Assembly: GCA_035550795.1 (NCBI GenBank)
Contig: DASZOL010000063.1
Coordinates: forward strand, 1 to 64,000
From: DASRDR01 sp035550795
GTDB lineage: Bacteria; Methylomirabilota; Methylomirabilia; Rokubacteriales; DASRDR01
Reading direction: 5' to 3'
Length of the DNA stretch: 64,000 bases
Position 1 is the stretch's first letter, and every line of letters begins with the position of its first letter. Shown in pieces: positions 1-8,682 of this stretch. The notes under the pieces are model-generated. The model made no database searches. It was not told the origin of the DNA and saw only the letters and a list, made by a program, of their open reading frames with translations. The position numbers and the translations under genes were made by a program.

Positions 1-473
1 AGCTCGCGCACCTGGTCGAGGTCGATCCGCTCGTCTTCACGCCGGACCCCGTACGGCACGATCCGGTAGAGCTTCCCGGAGAAGTTCACCGGGCTGCCCA
101 TGGTCAGGTGGCCGCCGTGCGCGAGGTTCGGGGCCACGATCCTGTCGCCCGGCGCGAGCACCGTGAAGTACACGGCCATGTTGGCCTGGGACCCCGAGTG
201 CGGCTGGACGTTCACATGGTCGGCGCCGAAAAGCTCCTTGGCGCGCTGGATCGCGAGCTCCTCCACTGCGTCCACGTGCTCGCATCCGCCGTAGTACCGG
301 CGGCCCGGGTAGCCCTCCGCGTACTTGTTCGTCAGGACGGAGCCGACGGCCTCGAGCACGGCTTCGGAGACGAAGTTCTCCGACGCGATGAGCTCGAGAT
401 TGCGGGCTTGTCGCTCCGTCTCGAGCCGGATCGCCTTGGCGACCGCGGGATCGGCCTGCTCGAGCCACCGCAT
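1..473 (-). CDS. glyA: Serine hydroxymethyltransferase, N-terminal part (cut by window edge)
   Basis: The first 157 codons, read leftward off the window edge, match SHMT closely: LIASENFVS near residue 30, KYAEGYPGRRYYGGCE near 50-65, VNVQPHSGSQANMAVY near 90-105 and GGHLTMGSPVNFSGKLY near 120-136. SHMT is a cytosolic PLP enzyme that interconverts serine and glycine with tetrahydrofolate one-carbon units. The ATG at 473 is preceded by an AGAGGAG ribosome site. The PLP lysine lies outside the window. It diverges from the Rieske gene. Family assignment is secure; integrity of the rest is unknown. Confidence 0.95.
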   Translation of the reverse strand, partial: MRWLEQADPAVAKAIRLETERQARNLELIASENFVSEAVLEAVGSVLTNKYAEGYPGRRYYGGCEHVDAVEELAIQRAKELFGADHVNVQPHSGSQANMAVYFTVLAPGDRIVAPNLAHGGHLTMGSPVNFSGKLYRIVPYGVRREDERIDLDQVRE

Positions 474-513
474 CGACGTTCGTCTCCTCTGGCGGGTGCG
501 CTGGTGTGTCCCA

Positions 514-543
514 ACCCTACTGGGCGTCCCACGGGAGTGTCAA
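514..543 (-). promoter_or_regulatory. Probable sigma-70 promoter of glyA
   Basis: On the minus strand TTGACA (543-538) is followed after 18 nt by TAGGGT (519-514), about 40 nt before the glyA ATG and its AGAGGAG site. The -35 box is perfect; the -10 box is poor at inner positions. Confidence 0.4.
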
Positions 544-580
544 GGCGCGCCGCGATCGCCCCGGCCGTGGATCGTCCCGC

Positions 581-586
581 TATAAT
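581..586 (+). promoter_or_regulatory. -10 box (TATAAT) directly before the Rieske start
   Basis: A perfect TATAAT ends 6 nt before the GTG at 593, so transcription would begin at or next to the start codon, as in a leaderless mRNA. No good -35 box is visible at 16-18 nt. Confidence 0.45.
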
Positions 587-592
587 GGGGAC

Positions 593-904
593 GTGTCGCG
601 CCTGGTCCGCGTCGCGTCCGTGGGGGAGATCCCGGTCGGCCGGGGCAAGACGGTGGAGATCGACGGGCTCCCCTTCGCCGTCTTCAACGCGGGCGGCGGA
701 CTGTACCACGCGATCGACGGATCCTGCCCGCACGAGGGCGGCCCGCTCGCCGACGGCGCCCTGCTCGGCGACTCCGCGGTATGCCCCTGGCACGGCTTCG
801 ACTTCGACGTCCGGACCGGCGGCTGCCGCGTCGCCCCGGACCTCTCCGTGAGCGTGTACCCGGTGCGCGTCGCGGACGCCGACGTCGTCGTCGAGCTGCC
901 CTGA
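593..904 (+). CDS. Rieske [2Fe-2S] ferredoxin-like protein
   Basis: A 103-residue soluble protein with a complete Rieske cluster motif: CPHEGG near residue 44 and CPWHGFDFD near 64, giving two Cys and two His ligands. Size and lack of a membrane anchor fit small Rieske ferredoxins that pass electrons to oxygenases or reductases; the partner cannot be named. An upstream in-frame ATG at 506 would add 29 Arg-rich residues and overlap the TATAAT, so the GTG at 593 is preferred. The efflux adaptor gene starts 9 nt after the stop, suggesting co-transcription. Confidence 0.85.
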   Translation: MSRLVRVASVGEIPVGRGKTVEIDGLPFAVFNAGGGLYHAIDGSCPHEGGPLADGALLGDSAVCPWHGFDFDVRTGGCRVAPDLSVSVYPVRVADADVVVELP

Positions 905-912
905 ACCGACCC

Positions 913-2163
913 GTGGGCCGCCGACTCCTGCCCGTGAGCATCACGCTCGCGGTGGTCGCCGCCGCTCTCTACGGCACCTGGACATGGCTTGCCGGGCGTC
1001 ACCAGGTGTCCACCGAGGACGCGTACATCGACGGCGCCGTCGTGACGATCAGCGCGCGCGTCCCCGGGCCGATCGCCAGGGTTCACGTGCGAGACAACGA
1101 GGACGTCCGGGCGGGGCAGCTGCTCGTCGAGATCGACCCCCGGGACTCCCAGGTCCGCGTGGACCAGGCGCGGGCCGCGGTGGCGATGGCGGCGGCCGGC
1201 GCGCGGGGGGCGCGCGCCGAGGTCCCGCTGGCGCGCGAGAGCACCGAGAGCCGTCTCCAGCAGGCTCGCGCCACCCTGGCCGCGGCGCGGGTCGCGGTGG
1301 ACGTCGGCCGCGCGGAGGCGGACGAGGCCCGGGCCCGGGCGCAGAGCCGACGAGCCGCGACGGCGGCCGCGCAGGCGGAGGTCGCCCTCGCCGAGTCCAC
1401 CGTCGACCGGACCCAGCGCGACCTCGAGCGCGCCAGCCGGCTGGTGACCGGGGGCCTCATCGCCCAGCAGGAGCACGACGCGGCTCGCACCTTCCATCGC
1501 GGCGCGGTCGCCACGCTTGACGCCGCCCGCCGGAGGCTCGCCCAGGCGGAGCGTGAGGCGGAGGCGACGGAGGCGGAGACGCGCCGGCGCGCGCTCGCCG
1601 TTCACCAGGCGGAGCGCCGGGTCGAGGAAGCCGAGGCCCTCGTGGCCGACGCGCAGTCCCAGCAAACCCAGGTGCCGGTCAAGGAAGCGGCGGCCGGCCG
1701 CGCGGGCGCGAGCGTCGAGCAAGCCCAGGCCGAGCTGGCCGCCGCCGAGCTCGAGCTGGCGAAGACCCGGGTCGTGGCCCCGGTGGCGGGCATGGTCTCG
1801 AAGAAGACCGTCGAGCCCGGCCAGATGGTCCAGGTCGGACAGCCGCTCCTCGCGATCGTGCCGCTCGACGGCGTGTGGGTCGTGGCGAACCTCAAGGAGA
1901 CCCAGGTGGGGCGCGTCCGGCCCGGTCAGCCCGTCACCGTGCACGTGGACACCTTCCCCGGCCGCGTGTTCCCCGGACACGTGGATTCCATCAGCGCCGG
2001 GACCGGAGCGCGATTCAGTCTCTTGCCGCCCGAGAATGCCACGGGCAACTGGGTCAAGGTGGTCCAGCGTGTCCCGGTCAAGATCCTGCTGGAGGACTAC
2101 CGCGCGAACCCGCACCTCCTGCGGGCCGGCATGTCCGCCACGGTCACGATCGACGTCCGGTAG
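913..2163 (+). CDS. HlyD/EmrA-family membrane fusion protein
   Basis: A 416-residue periplasmic adaptor for a multidrug exporter. It has one N-terminal transmembrane anchor (about residues 8-25), then the EmrA-type entry STEDAYIDG, a split lipoyl domain (VRDNEDVRAGQLLVEIDP and, near the end, VAPVAGMVSKKTVEPGQMV), a long Ala/Arg/Glu-rich coiled coil (about 75-275) and a C-terminal barrel. Start GTG 913 is chosen because the open frame upstream lies inside the Rieske gene; GTG 934 is an alternative. The MFS partner begins 27 nt downstream. Confidence 0.9.
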   Translation: MGRRLLPVSITLAVVAAALYGTWTWLAGRHQVSTEDAYIDGAVVTISARVPGPIARVHVRDNEDVRAGQLLVEIDPRDSQVRVDQARAAVAMAAAGARGARAEVPLARESTESRLQQARATLAAARVAVDVGRAEADEARARAQSRRAATAAAQAEVALAESTVDRTQRDLERASRLVTGGLIAQQEHDAARTFHRGAVATLDAARRRLAQAEREAEATEAETRRRALAVHQAERRVEEAEALVADAQSQQTQVPVKEAAAGRAGASVEQAQAELAAAELELAKTRVVAPVAGMVSKKTVEPGQMVQVGQPLLAIVPLDGVWVVANLKETQVGRVRPGQPVTVHVDTFPGRVFPGHVDSISAGTGARFSLLPPENATGNWVKVVQRVPVKILLEDYRANPHLLRAGMSATVTIDVR

Positions 2164-2190
2164 CCCCGGGACCCCCCGCGCGTGGGCCCC

Positions 2191-3759
2191 ATGACCGCCG
2201 ACGGCACGGCGCAACGGTGGGGCATCACGTTCGCCGTCATGCTCGTGGCGACGATGCAGATCCTGGACACGAGCGTGACCAACGTCGCCCTGCCCCACAT
2301 GCAGGGCGCCCTGTCCGCCTCGCTGGACGAGATCACGTGGGTGCTCACCTCGTTCATCGCCGCCAACGCGGTCATCCTGCCGGCGACCGGCTGGCTGGTG
2401 GCGCGCCTCGGGCGCCGGCGGTTCTTCCTGCTCGCGACGGCCACGTTCCTGGCGAGTTCGCTCCTTTCGGGAGCCGCCCCGAGCCTCGAGTTCCTGGTCG
2501 GCGCCCGCCTGCTCCAGGGGCTTGGCGGCGGCCCGCTCATCCCTCTCGCGCAGGCCATCCTCCTGGAGATCTTCCCGCCGCGGCAGCGCGGGATGGCCAT
2601 GGCCATCTGGGGCCTCGGGATCATGGTCGCGCCGATCGTGGGCCCGACCGTCGGCGGCTGGATCACCGAGAACTACTCGTGGCGCTGGATCTTCTACCTG
2701 AACCTTCCGTTCGGCGCCCTCGCGCTGGCCCTCGGGAGCGCCTTCCTGGACGACCCGCCGGGGGAGGGGACCGCCGCCCGCCCGTCGACGGTCCGGTTCG
2801 ACGGCGTCGGCCTCGCGCTGCTGGTGCTGGGAATCGGAGCGCTCCAGGTCGCGCTCGACCAGGGCCAGCGGCTCGACTGGTTCGATTCGCCGGCGATCAC
2901 CACGCTCGTCGTCGTGGCCGTCGTGGCGCTCACGGCGCTCGTGGTCTGGGAGTTGCGGGTCGGCTACCCCCTCGTCGATCTCCGCGTCCTGGCGAATCGC
3001 ACCTTCGCCCTGGGCACGCTCCTCATCACCCTGGTCGGCTTCGGACTGTACTCGAGCTTCCTCCTGCTCACGTTCTACGCCCAGCACCTCCTGCGCTACG
3101 ACGCCCTCACCGCCGGATGGGTGCTGGCCCCGGGCGGGCTCGGGTCGCTCATCTCGCTGGCGATCGGCGGTCGTCTGGTCGACCGCGTCGACCCCCGGTG
3201 GCTCGTCTCTCTCGGGACGGGGATCATCGCCTACTCGCTCTATCTCATGGGGTCGCTGACCCTCGGCGCGGACTTCTGGGCGGTCCTGTGGCCGCGCTTC
3301 ATCCAGGGATTCGGCATGGGCCTGGTGTTCGTCCCGCTGACCACCATGTCGCTGACCGCGGTGTCCCGGGCCGAGCTGCCGACCGCGACCGGGATCTTCA
3401 ACGTCGTGCGGAACGTCGGAGGCAGCGTGGGAATCGCCGTGACCACGACTTGGCTCTACCGCCAGACGCAGGTCCACATGACCACGCTGATCGGCCACGT
3501 GACGCCGTGGAGCGCCCCGACAGCGGACCGTTTGGCGCGGCTCCAGGAGGTCTACCTGGCCGGCGGGGCCGACGCCGACACCGCGCGACGTCAGGCCCTC
3601 CGGCACCTCTACGACGAGGTGCAGCGTCAGGCCTCGATGAGCGCCTTCGCCGACGACTTCCTGCGCCTGGCGGCGATCTTCACCGTGATGGTCCCGCTGG
3701 TCTGGCTGATGCGCCGCCCGGCGGAAGCCCCGCGCCCGCAGCCCGTCGACGCCGCCTGA
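2191..3759 (+). CDS. DHA2-family MFS drug efflux permease (EmrB-like)
   Basis: A 522-residue inner-membrane proton antiporter of the 14-helix DHA2 group. The helix 1 motif LDTSVTNVALPHM, helix 4 PLIPLAQAILLEIFPPRQRG and helix 5 motif C region GIMVAPIVGPTVGGWI are all present. With the adaptor just upstream it forms an EmrAB-type exporter; substrates are unknown. ATG 2191 was chosen over in-frame GTG 2182. It ends 22 nt before a convergent gene. Confidence 0.92.
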   Translation: MTADGTAQRWGITFAVMLVATMQILDTSVTNVALPHMQGALSASLDEITWVLTSFIAANAVILPATGWLVARLGRRRFFLLATATFLASSLLSGAAPSLEFLVGARLLQGLGGGPLIPLAQAILLEIFPPRQRGMAMAIWGLGIMVAPIVGPTVGGWITENYSWRWIFYLNLPFGALALALGSAFLDDPPGEGTAARPSTVRFDGVGLALLVLGIGALQVALDQGQRLDWFDSPAITTLVVVAVVALTALVVWELRVGYPLVDLRVLANRTFALGTLLITLVGFGLYSSFLLLTFYAQHLLRYDALTAGWVLAPGGLGSLISLAIGGRLVDRVDPRWLVSLGTGIIAYSLYLMGSLTLGADFWAVLWPRFIQGFGMGLVFVPLTTMSLTAVSRAELPTATGIFNVVRNVGGSVGIAVTTTWLYRQTQVHMTTLIGHVTPWSAPTADRLARLQEVYLAGGADADTARRQALRHLYDEVQRQASMSAFADDFLRLAAIFTVMVPLVWLMRRPAEAPRPQPVDAA

Positions 3760-3781
3760 AGCCCGGGCCGACCGGAGCGCC

Positions 3782-4039
3782 TCAGCCCGGCCCGCGCCGA
3801 ACCCGGATCACCCACGCCCCGTCCCCGGTGGACGCGGACTCGATCACCGCGTGTCCGGCCCCGGCAAGGCTTCGCGGGACGTCACGGGCCGACGTCTCGT
3901 TGTCGACGACGAGGCACAGGACCGCCCCCGCCGGCAGCTCATCGAGCGCGAGACGCGCCTTGAGGAAGGTGTAGGGGCACACCTCGCCGCGGAGATCCAG
4001 CTCCGCGACCGCCTCGGGGCCCGGATGGGCAGCGGCCAC
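3782..4039 (-). CDS. TusA/SirA-like sulfur carrier domain protein
   Basis: An 85-residue TusA-fold protein: ELDLRGEVCPYTFLKARLALDEL matches the family start, with the reactive Cys in CPYT where the usual motif is CPxP. TusA-like proteins carry persulfide sulfur in the cytosol or act in redox regulation. The GTG start shares one base with the stop of the upstream rhodanese (TAGTG), so the two are translationally coupled and probably work on the same sulfur. The loss of the second Pro means it may not be a classical tRNA-thiolation TusA. Confidence 0.85.
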   Translation of the reverse strand: MAAAHPGPEAVAELDLRGEVCPYTFLKARLALDELPAGAVLCLVVDNETSARDVPRSLAGAGHAVIESASTGDGAWVIRVRRGPG

Positions 4040-4950
4040 TATCGCGCGACCGGCAGCGCCGGCGTGGTCGCCCACTCCCTCCACGAGCCGTCGTAGTTCC
4101 GGATCCGCGCGTGGCCGATGAGCCGGAGCGCGAGATAGTCCTGCGACGCGCGCATCCCACTCTGGCAATAGACCACCACGGTCTGGTCCGGACGCACACC
4201 AGCACCGGCGAAGAGCGCCCGGAGCGCGTCGGCGTCCTTGAGCGTGCCGTCCGGGTTAGTGGTGGACGTCCACTCGACGTGCGCCGCGCCCGGGATGTGA
4301 CCGGACCGCCCTGACTGTGCCGTTCCCGCGTACTCGCCCGCGCTCCGCGCGTCGATCAGACAGACCTCCGGGCGCCCCAGGCTCGCTCGAACCTCCGTTG
4401 CCGTCGCGATCAGCTCGCGCCGGGGTCGCGGCTCGAAGCGGCGGGGTGTAATCGCCGGCGCGGCAACCTCGAGCGGACGGCCCTCGCGGCGCCACTTCGC
4501 GAGGCCGCCGTTCAGGACCCGCACGCGCTCGTGTCCGTAAAACTCGAGGACGAAGAAGAGCCGGGCCGCCAGCATGCCTCCCGCGTCGTCATAGGCGACC
4601 ACGGTGGTCTCGTCGTCGACACCGAGTCGACCGAACAGCGCCTCCGCCGCGGCCGGGCGGATCGGAGAGCCCCCGGCGTTGGCGGCCGGATCGTCGAGTT
4701 CGCCCGCGTCAAGGTACGCCGCGCCCGGAAGATGGCCTACCCGGTAGCCGATCCCCCCCATGGCCCCCGCCCGGACGTCGATGATACGCACGCCCGGGCT
4801 GCCGAGCATCCGGGCTGTCTCCTCGGTCTCGACCAGAAACTGAGGGTTCGCGTATCGTCCCGCGGCCCCGACCGTCAGCGGTACGCCGAAGACGACTATC
4901 CCCAGGACGGCGGCGAGAACGGTCCGGCGGGGTGTCAAGGCTCTCAGCAT
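4039..4950 (-). CDS. Exported thiosulfate/mercaptopyruvate sulfurtransferase (tandem rhodanese)
   Basis: A 303-residue protein with an N-terminal signal segment (about 1-29, ending GAA) and two rhodanese domains (about 35-155 and 170-300). The second domain carries the active-site loop CQSGMRA, with the Cys that takes the persulfide. It moves sulfane sulfur from thiosulfate or mercaptopyruvate to an acceptor, probably in the periplasm. ATG 4950 has a GGAGG site 6 nt upstream. The TusA-like gene follows with a one-base overlap. Confidence 0.9.
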   Translation of the reverse strand: MLRALTPRRTVLAAVLGIVVFGVPLTVGAAGRYANPQFLVETEETARMLGSPGVRIIDVRAGAMGGIGYRVGHLPGAAYLDAGELDDPAANAGGSPIRPAAAEALFGRLGVDDETTVVAYDDAGGMLAARLFFVLEFYGHERVRVLNGGLAKWRREGRPLEVAAPAITPRRFEPRPRRELIATATEVRASLGRPEVCLIDARSAGEYAGTAQSGRSGHIPGAAHVEWTSTTNPDGTLKDADALRALFAGAGVRPDQTVVVYCQSGMRASQDYLALRLIGHARIRNYDGSWREWATTPALPVAR

Positions 4951-5056
4951 GCGGGACCTCCGGGGCGTCCGGTGATGCCAACGTCCGGACGTGGTCGCAT
5001 TCTATCATCGGCGATTCCCGCCCCCGCCACCGGTCCCGGACGGTCCCGGACGGCAC

Positions 5057-5085
5057 TGGTCACACGACCCCGGGCGACGTAAGAT
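5057..5085 (+). promoter_or_regulatory. Possible promoter of the class-V aminotransferase
   Basis: TGGTCA (5057-5062), 17 nt spacer, TAAGAT (5080-5085), about 40 nt before the GTG at 5127. Both boxes match the consensus at four or five of six positions. Confidence 0.35.
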
Positions 5086-5126
5086 GACGGGCGGCGCCGA
5101 CCCGGGCGCCCCAAAGGAGACACCGC

Positions 5127-6347
5127 GTGAGCACCCAGCATTGGCGACGAGGCCTCGACCGCGCGATCCTGATGATTCCGGGCCCCACCGAGGTCCCCTG
5201 GCGAGTCATCCGCGCGATGGCGCAGCCCGCGATGATCCAGTACGAGCCGCCGTTCGACGAGGAGATCCTCGAGCCCGCGTGCCTCGACCTTCGCCAGGTG
5301 TTCCAGACGTCGGGCGAGGTGATCGCGATGCCGGGGTCCGGGCGAACCGGCCTCGAGGCCGCGGCCGTCTCCCTCATCGAGCCGGGCGACCGCGTCGTCG
5401 TGGTCGTCGCCGGCGTCTTCGGCAGCCTGATGAAGGAGGTCATGGAGCGGGCCGGGGCGGCCGTCACGGCGTTCGACGTCGAGCTGGGCCGGCCGATCGA
5501 TCTGGAGGGCCTGGAGCGCATCGTGGCCAAGACGCGCCCGAAGCTCCTCACGCTGGTCCACAACGAGACCTCGACGGGGGTGACCTACCCGGCGGCGGCG
5601 GTGGGCGAGATCACGCGCCGCCACGGCGCGCTCTTCCTTCTCGACACCGTGTCCTCCCTCGCCGGACTCGACGTCCAGACGGACGCGTGGGGCGTGGACG
5701 TCAACATGACGGGCTCCCAGAAGTGCCTCGCCATGCCCCTGGGCCTCGCGATCGTCGCGGTGTCGCCCCGGGCCTTCGAGGCCATGGAGCGGCGAGCCCG
5801 TCCCTCGGCCAGCTACGCCAACGACCTGGTCCGCTGGAAGCGGCAGTGGGTGCCGGCCGCGCGAGGCGGCGGCGTGCCGGAGGGCGGCCGCCGGAGCCAG
5901 CCGGTGTCGATCCCGACCCACCTCGCCCAGGCGCTCCGGGAGGCCGTGAGCCTCATCCTCGAGGAGGGCATGCCCAACCGGTTGCGGCGGCACCGGATCG
6001 CCGGCAAGGCCTTCCGGGCGGGGCTGGGCGCGCTCAAGCTCGACCTGTTCGGGGATCCTTCGCTCGCCTCCGACACCGTCGCATGCTTCCGCGTCCCGGC
6101 GGGGCTCGCGGCCACCGCGGTGGTGCGCCGCACGCGGGACGCCTACGGGATCCTCATCTCGACGGGCATCGACAAGATGCGCGAGTCGGTGCTTCGCGTG
6201 GGGACGATGGGAATGACGGCCGGGCCGCTCTACGTCCTCCCCACCCTGTCCGCGCTCGGCATGGCCCTCCGCGACCTCGGCTACCGGGCCGAGACGGGCG
6301 AGGCGCTCGCGGCGGCGCAGGAGGTCTTCGACGCCGAGACGCCCTGA
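5127..6347 (+). CDS. Class-V aminotransferase (alanine/serine-glyoxylate type)
   Basis: A 406-residue fold-type I PLP enzyme that would transfer the amino group of alanine, serine or a ureide to glyoxylate. It starts with the family signature MIPGPTEVPWRVIRAM; the Schiff-base lysine is K199 in TGSQKCLAMP, and D/S residues in LFLLDTVSSLAGLDVQTDAWGVD bind PLP. GTG 5127 follows AAAGGAG. A second enzyme of this type lies at 45716-46912. Exact donor cannot be decided; (S)-ureidoglycine-glyoxylate aminotransferase is also possible. Confidence 0.88.
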   Translation: MSTQHWRRGLDRAILMIPGPTEVPWRVIRAMAQPAMIQYEPPFDEEILEPACLDLRQVFQTSGEVIAMPGSGRTGLEAAAVSLIEPGDRVVVVVAGVFGSLMKEVMERAGAAVTAFDVELGRPIDLEGLERIVAKTRPKLLTLVHNETSTGVTYPAAAVGEITRRHGALFLLDTVSSLAGLDVQTDAWGVDVNMTGSQKCLAMPLGLAIVAVSPRAFEAMERRARPSASYANDLVRWKRQWVPAARGGGVPEGGRRSQPVSIPTHLAQALREAVSLILEEGMPNRLRRHRIAGKAFRAGLGALKLDLFGDPSLASDTVACFRVPAGLAATAVVRRTRDAYGILISTGIDKMRESVLRVGTMGMTAGPLYVLPTLSALGMALRDLGYRAETGEALAAAQEVFDAETP

Positions 6348-6426
6348 CCCGGTTGAGCACGGGGGGCCACCCGTCCGGAGCAGGATCGCCCCGGGGCCGG
6401 CCGGCCGCAGCCCGCGGTGAGTGGTG

Positions 6427-7272
6427 CTACCGACTGCGGGGAAGCTGGCCGGCCTGGAGGTTGACGAGGCGCGCGGCCAGGAACGCCGACCGCGCCGCGC
6501 CCGGGTTCACGCTCGATGCATAGACCGTGCGGATCGCCTCGATGTCCAGCCCGGTCAGGGTTGACGCGCCCGACCCTGGCAACACCCCCAGGCCCGCGCT
6601 CATGAGCGAGTTCTCCGCACCGTCGATCTGGCGTGCGTCGATGTGACAGAGGCCGAGCACGCCGTGCCCCACCGCGTCGTGGATGTAGGCCGAGAGGCTG
6701 CGGCCTCTGGCCGCCACCACCCGTGCTCCCATGAGGAGTCCCCGCCCCGCGAAGCGATACTGGACACAACCCGCGTCCGAGGAGCATCCCGCGCCGCGGG
6801 GAAAGGACACCTCGGTGACCGTGACCTCGTTGACGCCGGGCTGGGGATCGGGCTCGGGAGTCATGTCCACCTGGACGCTCAGCGCTCCCCCGGTCGCTTC
6901 CCCCACCGACGCCGCCGCCCCGGCCAGGGCCGCCTGCGCGCTTTCGGGCACGCGGCTCGACACCCGCATGCGGACCGTCGCTCCACGAGGGTAGCCGCTC
7001 CAGAAGCCCTGGAGCGGACAGTCCGTCGCGCCGTCCCGCGGGATGAGCCGCCCGGATCCGAGGTACAGGGCGTCCACCACGTCGGGCGTCTTCGCCGCCG
7101 CGGCTTCGAGCCGGCGGGCTTCCGCGAGACGCGCCGCCTCCGTCGGCGACTGGCCGTTGCCGCACCCCGCAAGGAGCCAAGCTGCCGCGACGCCGACCCA
7201 AAGTCGGCAGGCCCCACGTCGAAGCAGGGCGGCACCCACACCCCTGCCATTGGACCACATGCGGACGATCAT
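6427..7272 (-). CDS. Lipoprotein with matrixin-like zinc-peptidase remnant or variant
   Basis: A 281-residue protein whose N-terminus is a lipoprotein signal with lipobox LLAGC, so it is likely membrane-tethered. The C-terminal third has IHDAVGHGVLGLCHID followed about 10 residues later by ENSLMSAGLG. This looks like the HExxHxxGxxH zinc site and Met-turn of matrixins, but each half of the zinc motif is one residue longer than normal and the catalytic Glu is Asp. Activity is therefore doubtful. ATG 7272 or 7260 are both possible. It faces the accessory region to its right. Confidence 0.6.
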   Translation of the reverse strand: MIVRMWSNGRGVGAALLRRGACRLWVGVAAAWLLAGCGNGQSPTEAARLAEARRLEAAAAKTPDVVDALYLGSGRLIPRDGATDCPLQGFWSGYPRGATVRMRVSSRVPESAQAALAGAAASVGEATGGALSVQVDMTPEPDPQPGVNEVTVTEVSFPRGAGCSSDAGCVQYRFAGRGLLMGARVVAARGRSLSAYIHDAVGHGVLGLCHIDARQIDGAENSLMSAGLGVLPGSGASTLTGLDIEAIRTVYASSVNPGAARSAFLAARLVNLQAGQLPRSR

Positions 7273-7508
7273 ACCCCAAAGCCAAGTGCCGCTGAACCGC
7301 CGCCGAAGTGCCCGGCCGCACCCCCTCGAACCGACCGAGGGGAGCGCGTACCCTCGGAGCCCGCGATCCGGAGGGCCGGTGCGATCCGGCCGGCTCCTGC
7401 CGTAGGATTCCGCAGGGAGCCGAAGCTGGCTCGCCGCGACCAGGTCCCGGCGGCCCGGCCGAGACGCGATGAGCACGGCGCGCGGAGCACCGTGGAATAG
7501 GGGAAACG

Positions 7509-7982
7509 ATGGGACCCACTTTCGATCAATGGCTCAAGCTCGTGTCCATCATCGGTGCGATCGGATCTTTCGTCTGGGGCGTATGGGTGTGGCAGGACAA
7601 GGCGGACAAGGAGCGCAACCAGATCCGTCTGGAGGCGGCGAAGTACGCGGAGACGCGGCGCGTCGAGGCGGCGAAGCCCTTTCTGGACAAGCAGCTCCTC
7701 CTGTTCACCGAGGCGACGCAGGTCGCGTCCCACATCGCCAATGCCCCGAACCGCCAGAGCGCTGCCAAGCAGATGGAGCGCTTCTGGCAGCTCTACTGGG
7801 GAGAGCTCGCTCTCGTGGAGCGCGGCCGCGTGTCCGCGGCGATGGTCGCGTTCGGCAACGGCCTGAAGGATCCGAGATCCGGAGAGGCGCTGAAGGGATT
7901 GGCGCTGGATCTTGCCCACGCTTGCCGCGACGAGCTGGCCATCTCGTGGGGCACGGACGCGTGGAGCCGGAGCACGCCGTAG
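7509..7982 (+). CDS. Small membrane-anchored protein of unknown function
   Basis: 157 residues: one N-terminal transmembrane helix (about 8-28, LVSIIGAIGSFVWGVWVW) followed by a charged helical region rich in Ala, Glu, Lys and Arg. No known domain is recognised. A site AGGGGAAACG precedes the ATG. The 5' end (including upstream sequence) recurs at 10405-10458 and the 3' end recurs at 8683-8844, both in decayed form, so this is the intact member of a locally duplicated family. Confidence 0.65.
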   Translation: MGPTFDQWLKLVSIIGAIGSFVWGVWVWQDKADKERNQIRLEAAKYAETRRVEAAKPFLDKQLLLFTEATQVASHIANAPNRQSAAKQMERFWQLYWGELALVERGRVSAAMVAFGNGLKDPRSGEALKGLALDLAHACRDELAISWGTDAWSRSTP

Positions 7983-8389
7983 CGTCCCGGCGCCGGGCCA
8001 GGATGCGACGCCGGCACGCTGGATGCGTGGCCGGAGTGTGGCGCGCATGCCGTTCCGCCGGGAACCCCTCCGGCCGCACGGATGGGTGTCGCCGCGGACG
8101 CTGCCTCTCGCCGACTGATGCGGCTGCAGGCCGGAGTATCTCCGGGTGCACGACCATGTGATAGGGTCTGACGCACCGGATGCCGATCCAGTGCGGCGTG
8201 AAATCCAGGAGAGCACCTCGCTCCCACGAGAGTCGGCGTGCGATCACGGGCACGCCGTCGCTCGCAACGATCCTGAAGCTGGTCCACGACCTTCCGCGCG
8301 AGGCGGCTGACCTCCGTGGATAGCGTCCGGGCAACGGCGCTGCCGGCGTGACGTCGCGGGAGAGTCGGATGGAACAAGGAACAGCGACG
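7983..8389. other. Gene-poor stretch with an inverted repeat copy
   Basis: I see no convincing gene. On the minus strand, 8189-8151 is nearly identical to 10281-10319 and would encode the same short peptide core (GIR..RPYH.V), inside a longer open but Arg-rich minus frame. It looks like a remnant of a small gene. Confidence 0.4.
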
Positions 8390-8548
8390 ATGAGCGACCA
8401 GAGTGGGAGCGACGCGAAGTTCGTGCAGATCGCCACGTCGGTTCACGGTAGCGAGATTCTGCTGTACGCCCTCGATGCGTCCGGCGACGTGTGGCGTTTC
8501 GACGACAAGACGCGCCAGTGGGTCATGCTGCCTCGGGAGCGACGGTGA
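8390..8548 (+). CDS. Small conserved-looking protein, single beta-propeller-like repeat
   Basis: 52 residues. The core EILLYALDASGDVWRFDDKTRQWVMLP has the alternating pattern and W/Y spacing of one blade of a beta-propeller or tectonin-type repeat, and stands alone. AAGGAA lies about 10 nt before the ATG. An in-frame ATG at 8369 would add 7 residues. Function unknown. Confidence 0.5.
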   Translation: MSDQSGSDAKFVQIATSVHGSEILLYALDASGDVWRFDDKTRQWVMLPRERR

Positions 8549-8682
8549 GCGGGCGGCCTCCGCGCGGTGGGCGCCCCCGCCGGCGGCCCGCCCCAGACGA
8601 AACATGGACTGGCCATGCGGATCCAGCAGGGGTCACTCCCTGGCCCCCGGCCGGGATCGGATGGGCCACTGCTCCGCGGAGC

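Noticed and set aside
580..3606. A 1008-codon minus-strand open frame
   Set aside because: Antisense to the Rieske, adaptor and MFS genes, low-complexity Arg/Gly/Asp/His composition, no motif.
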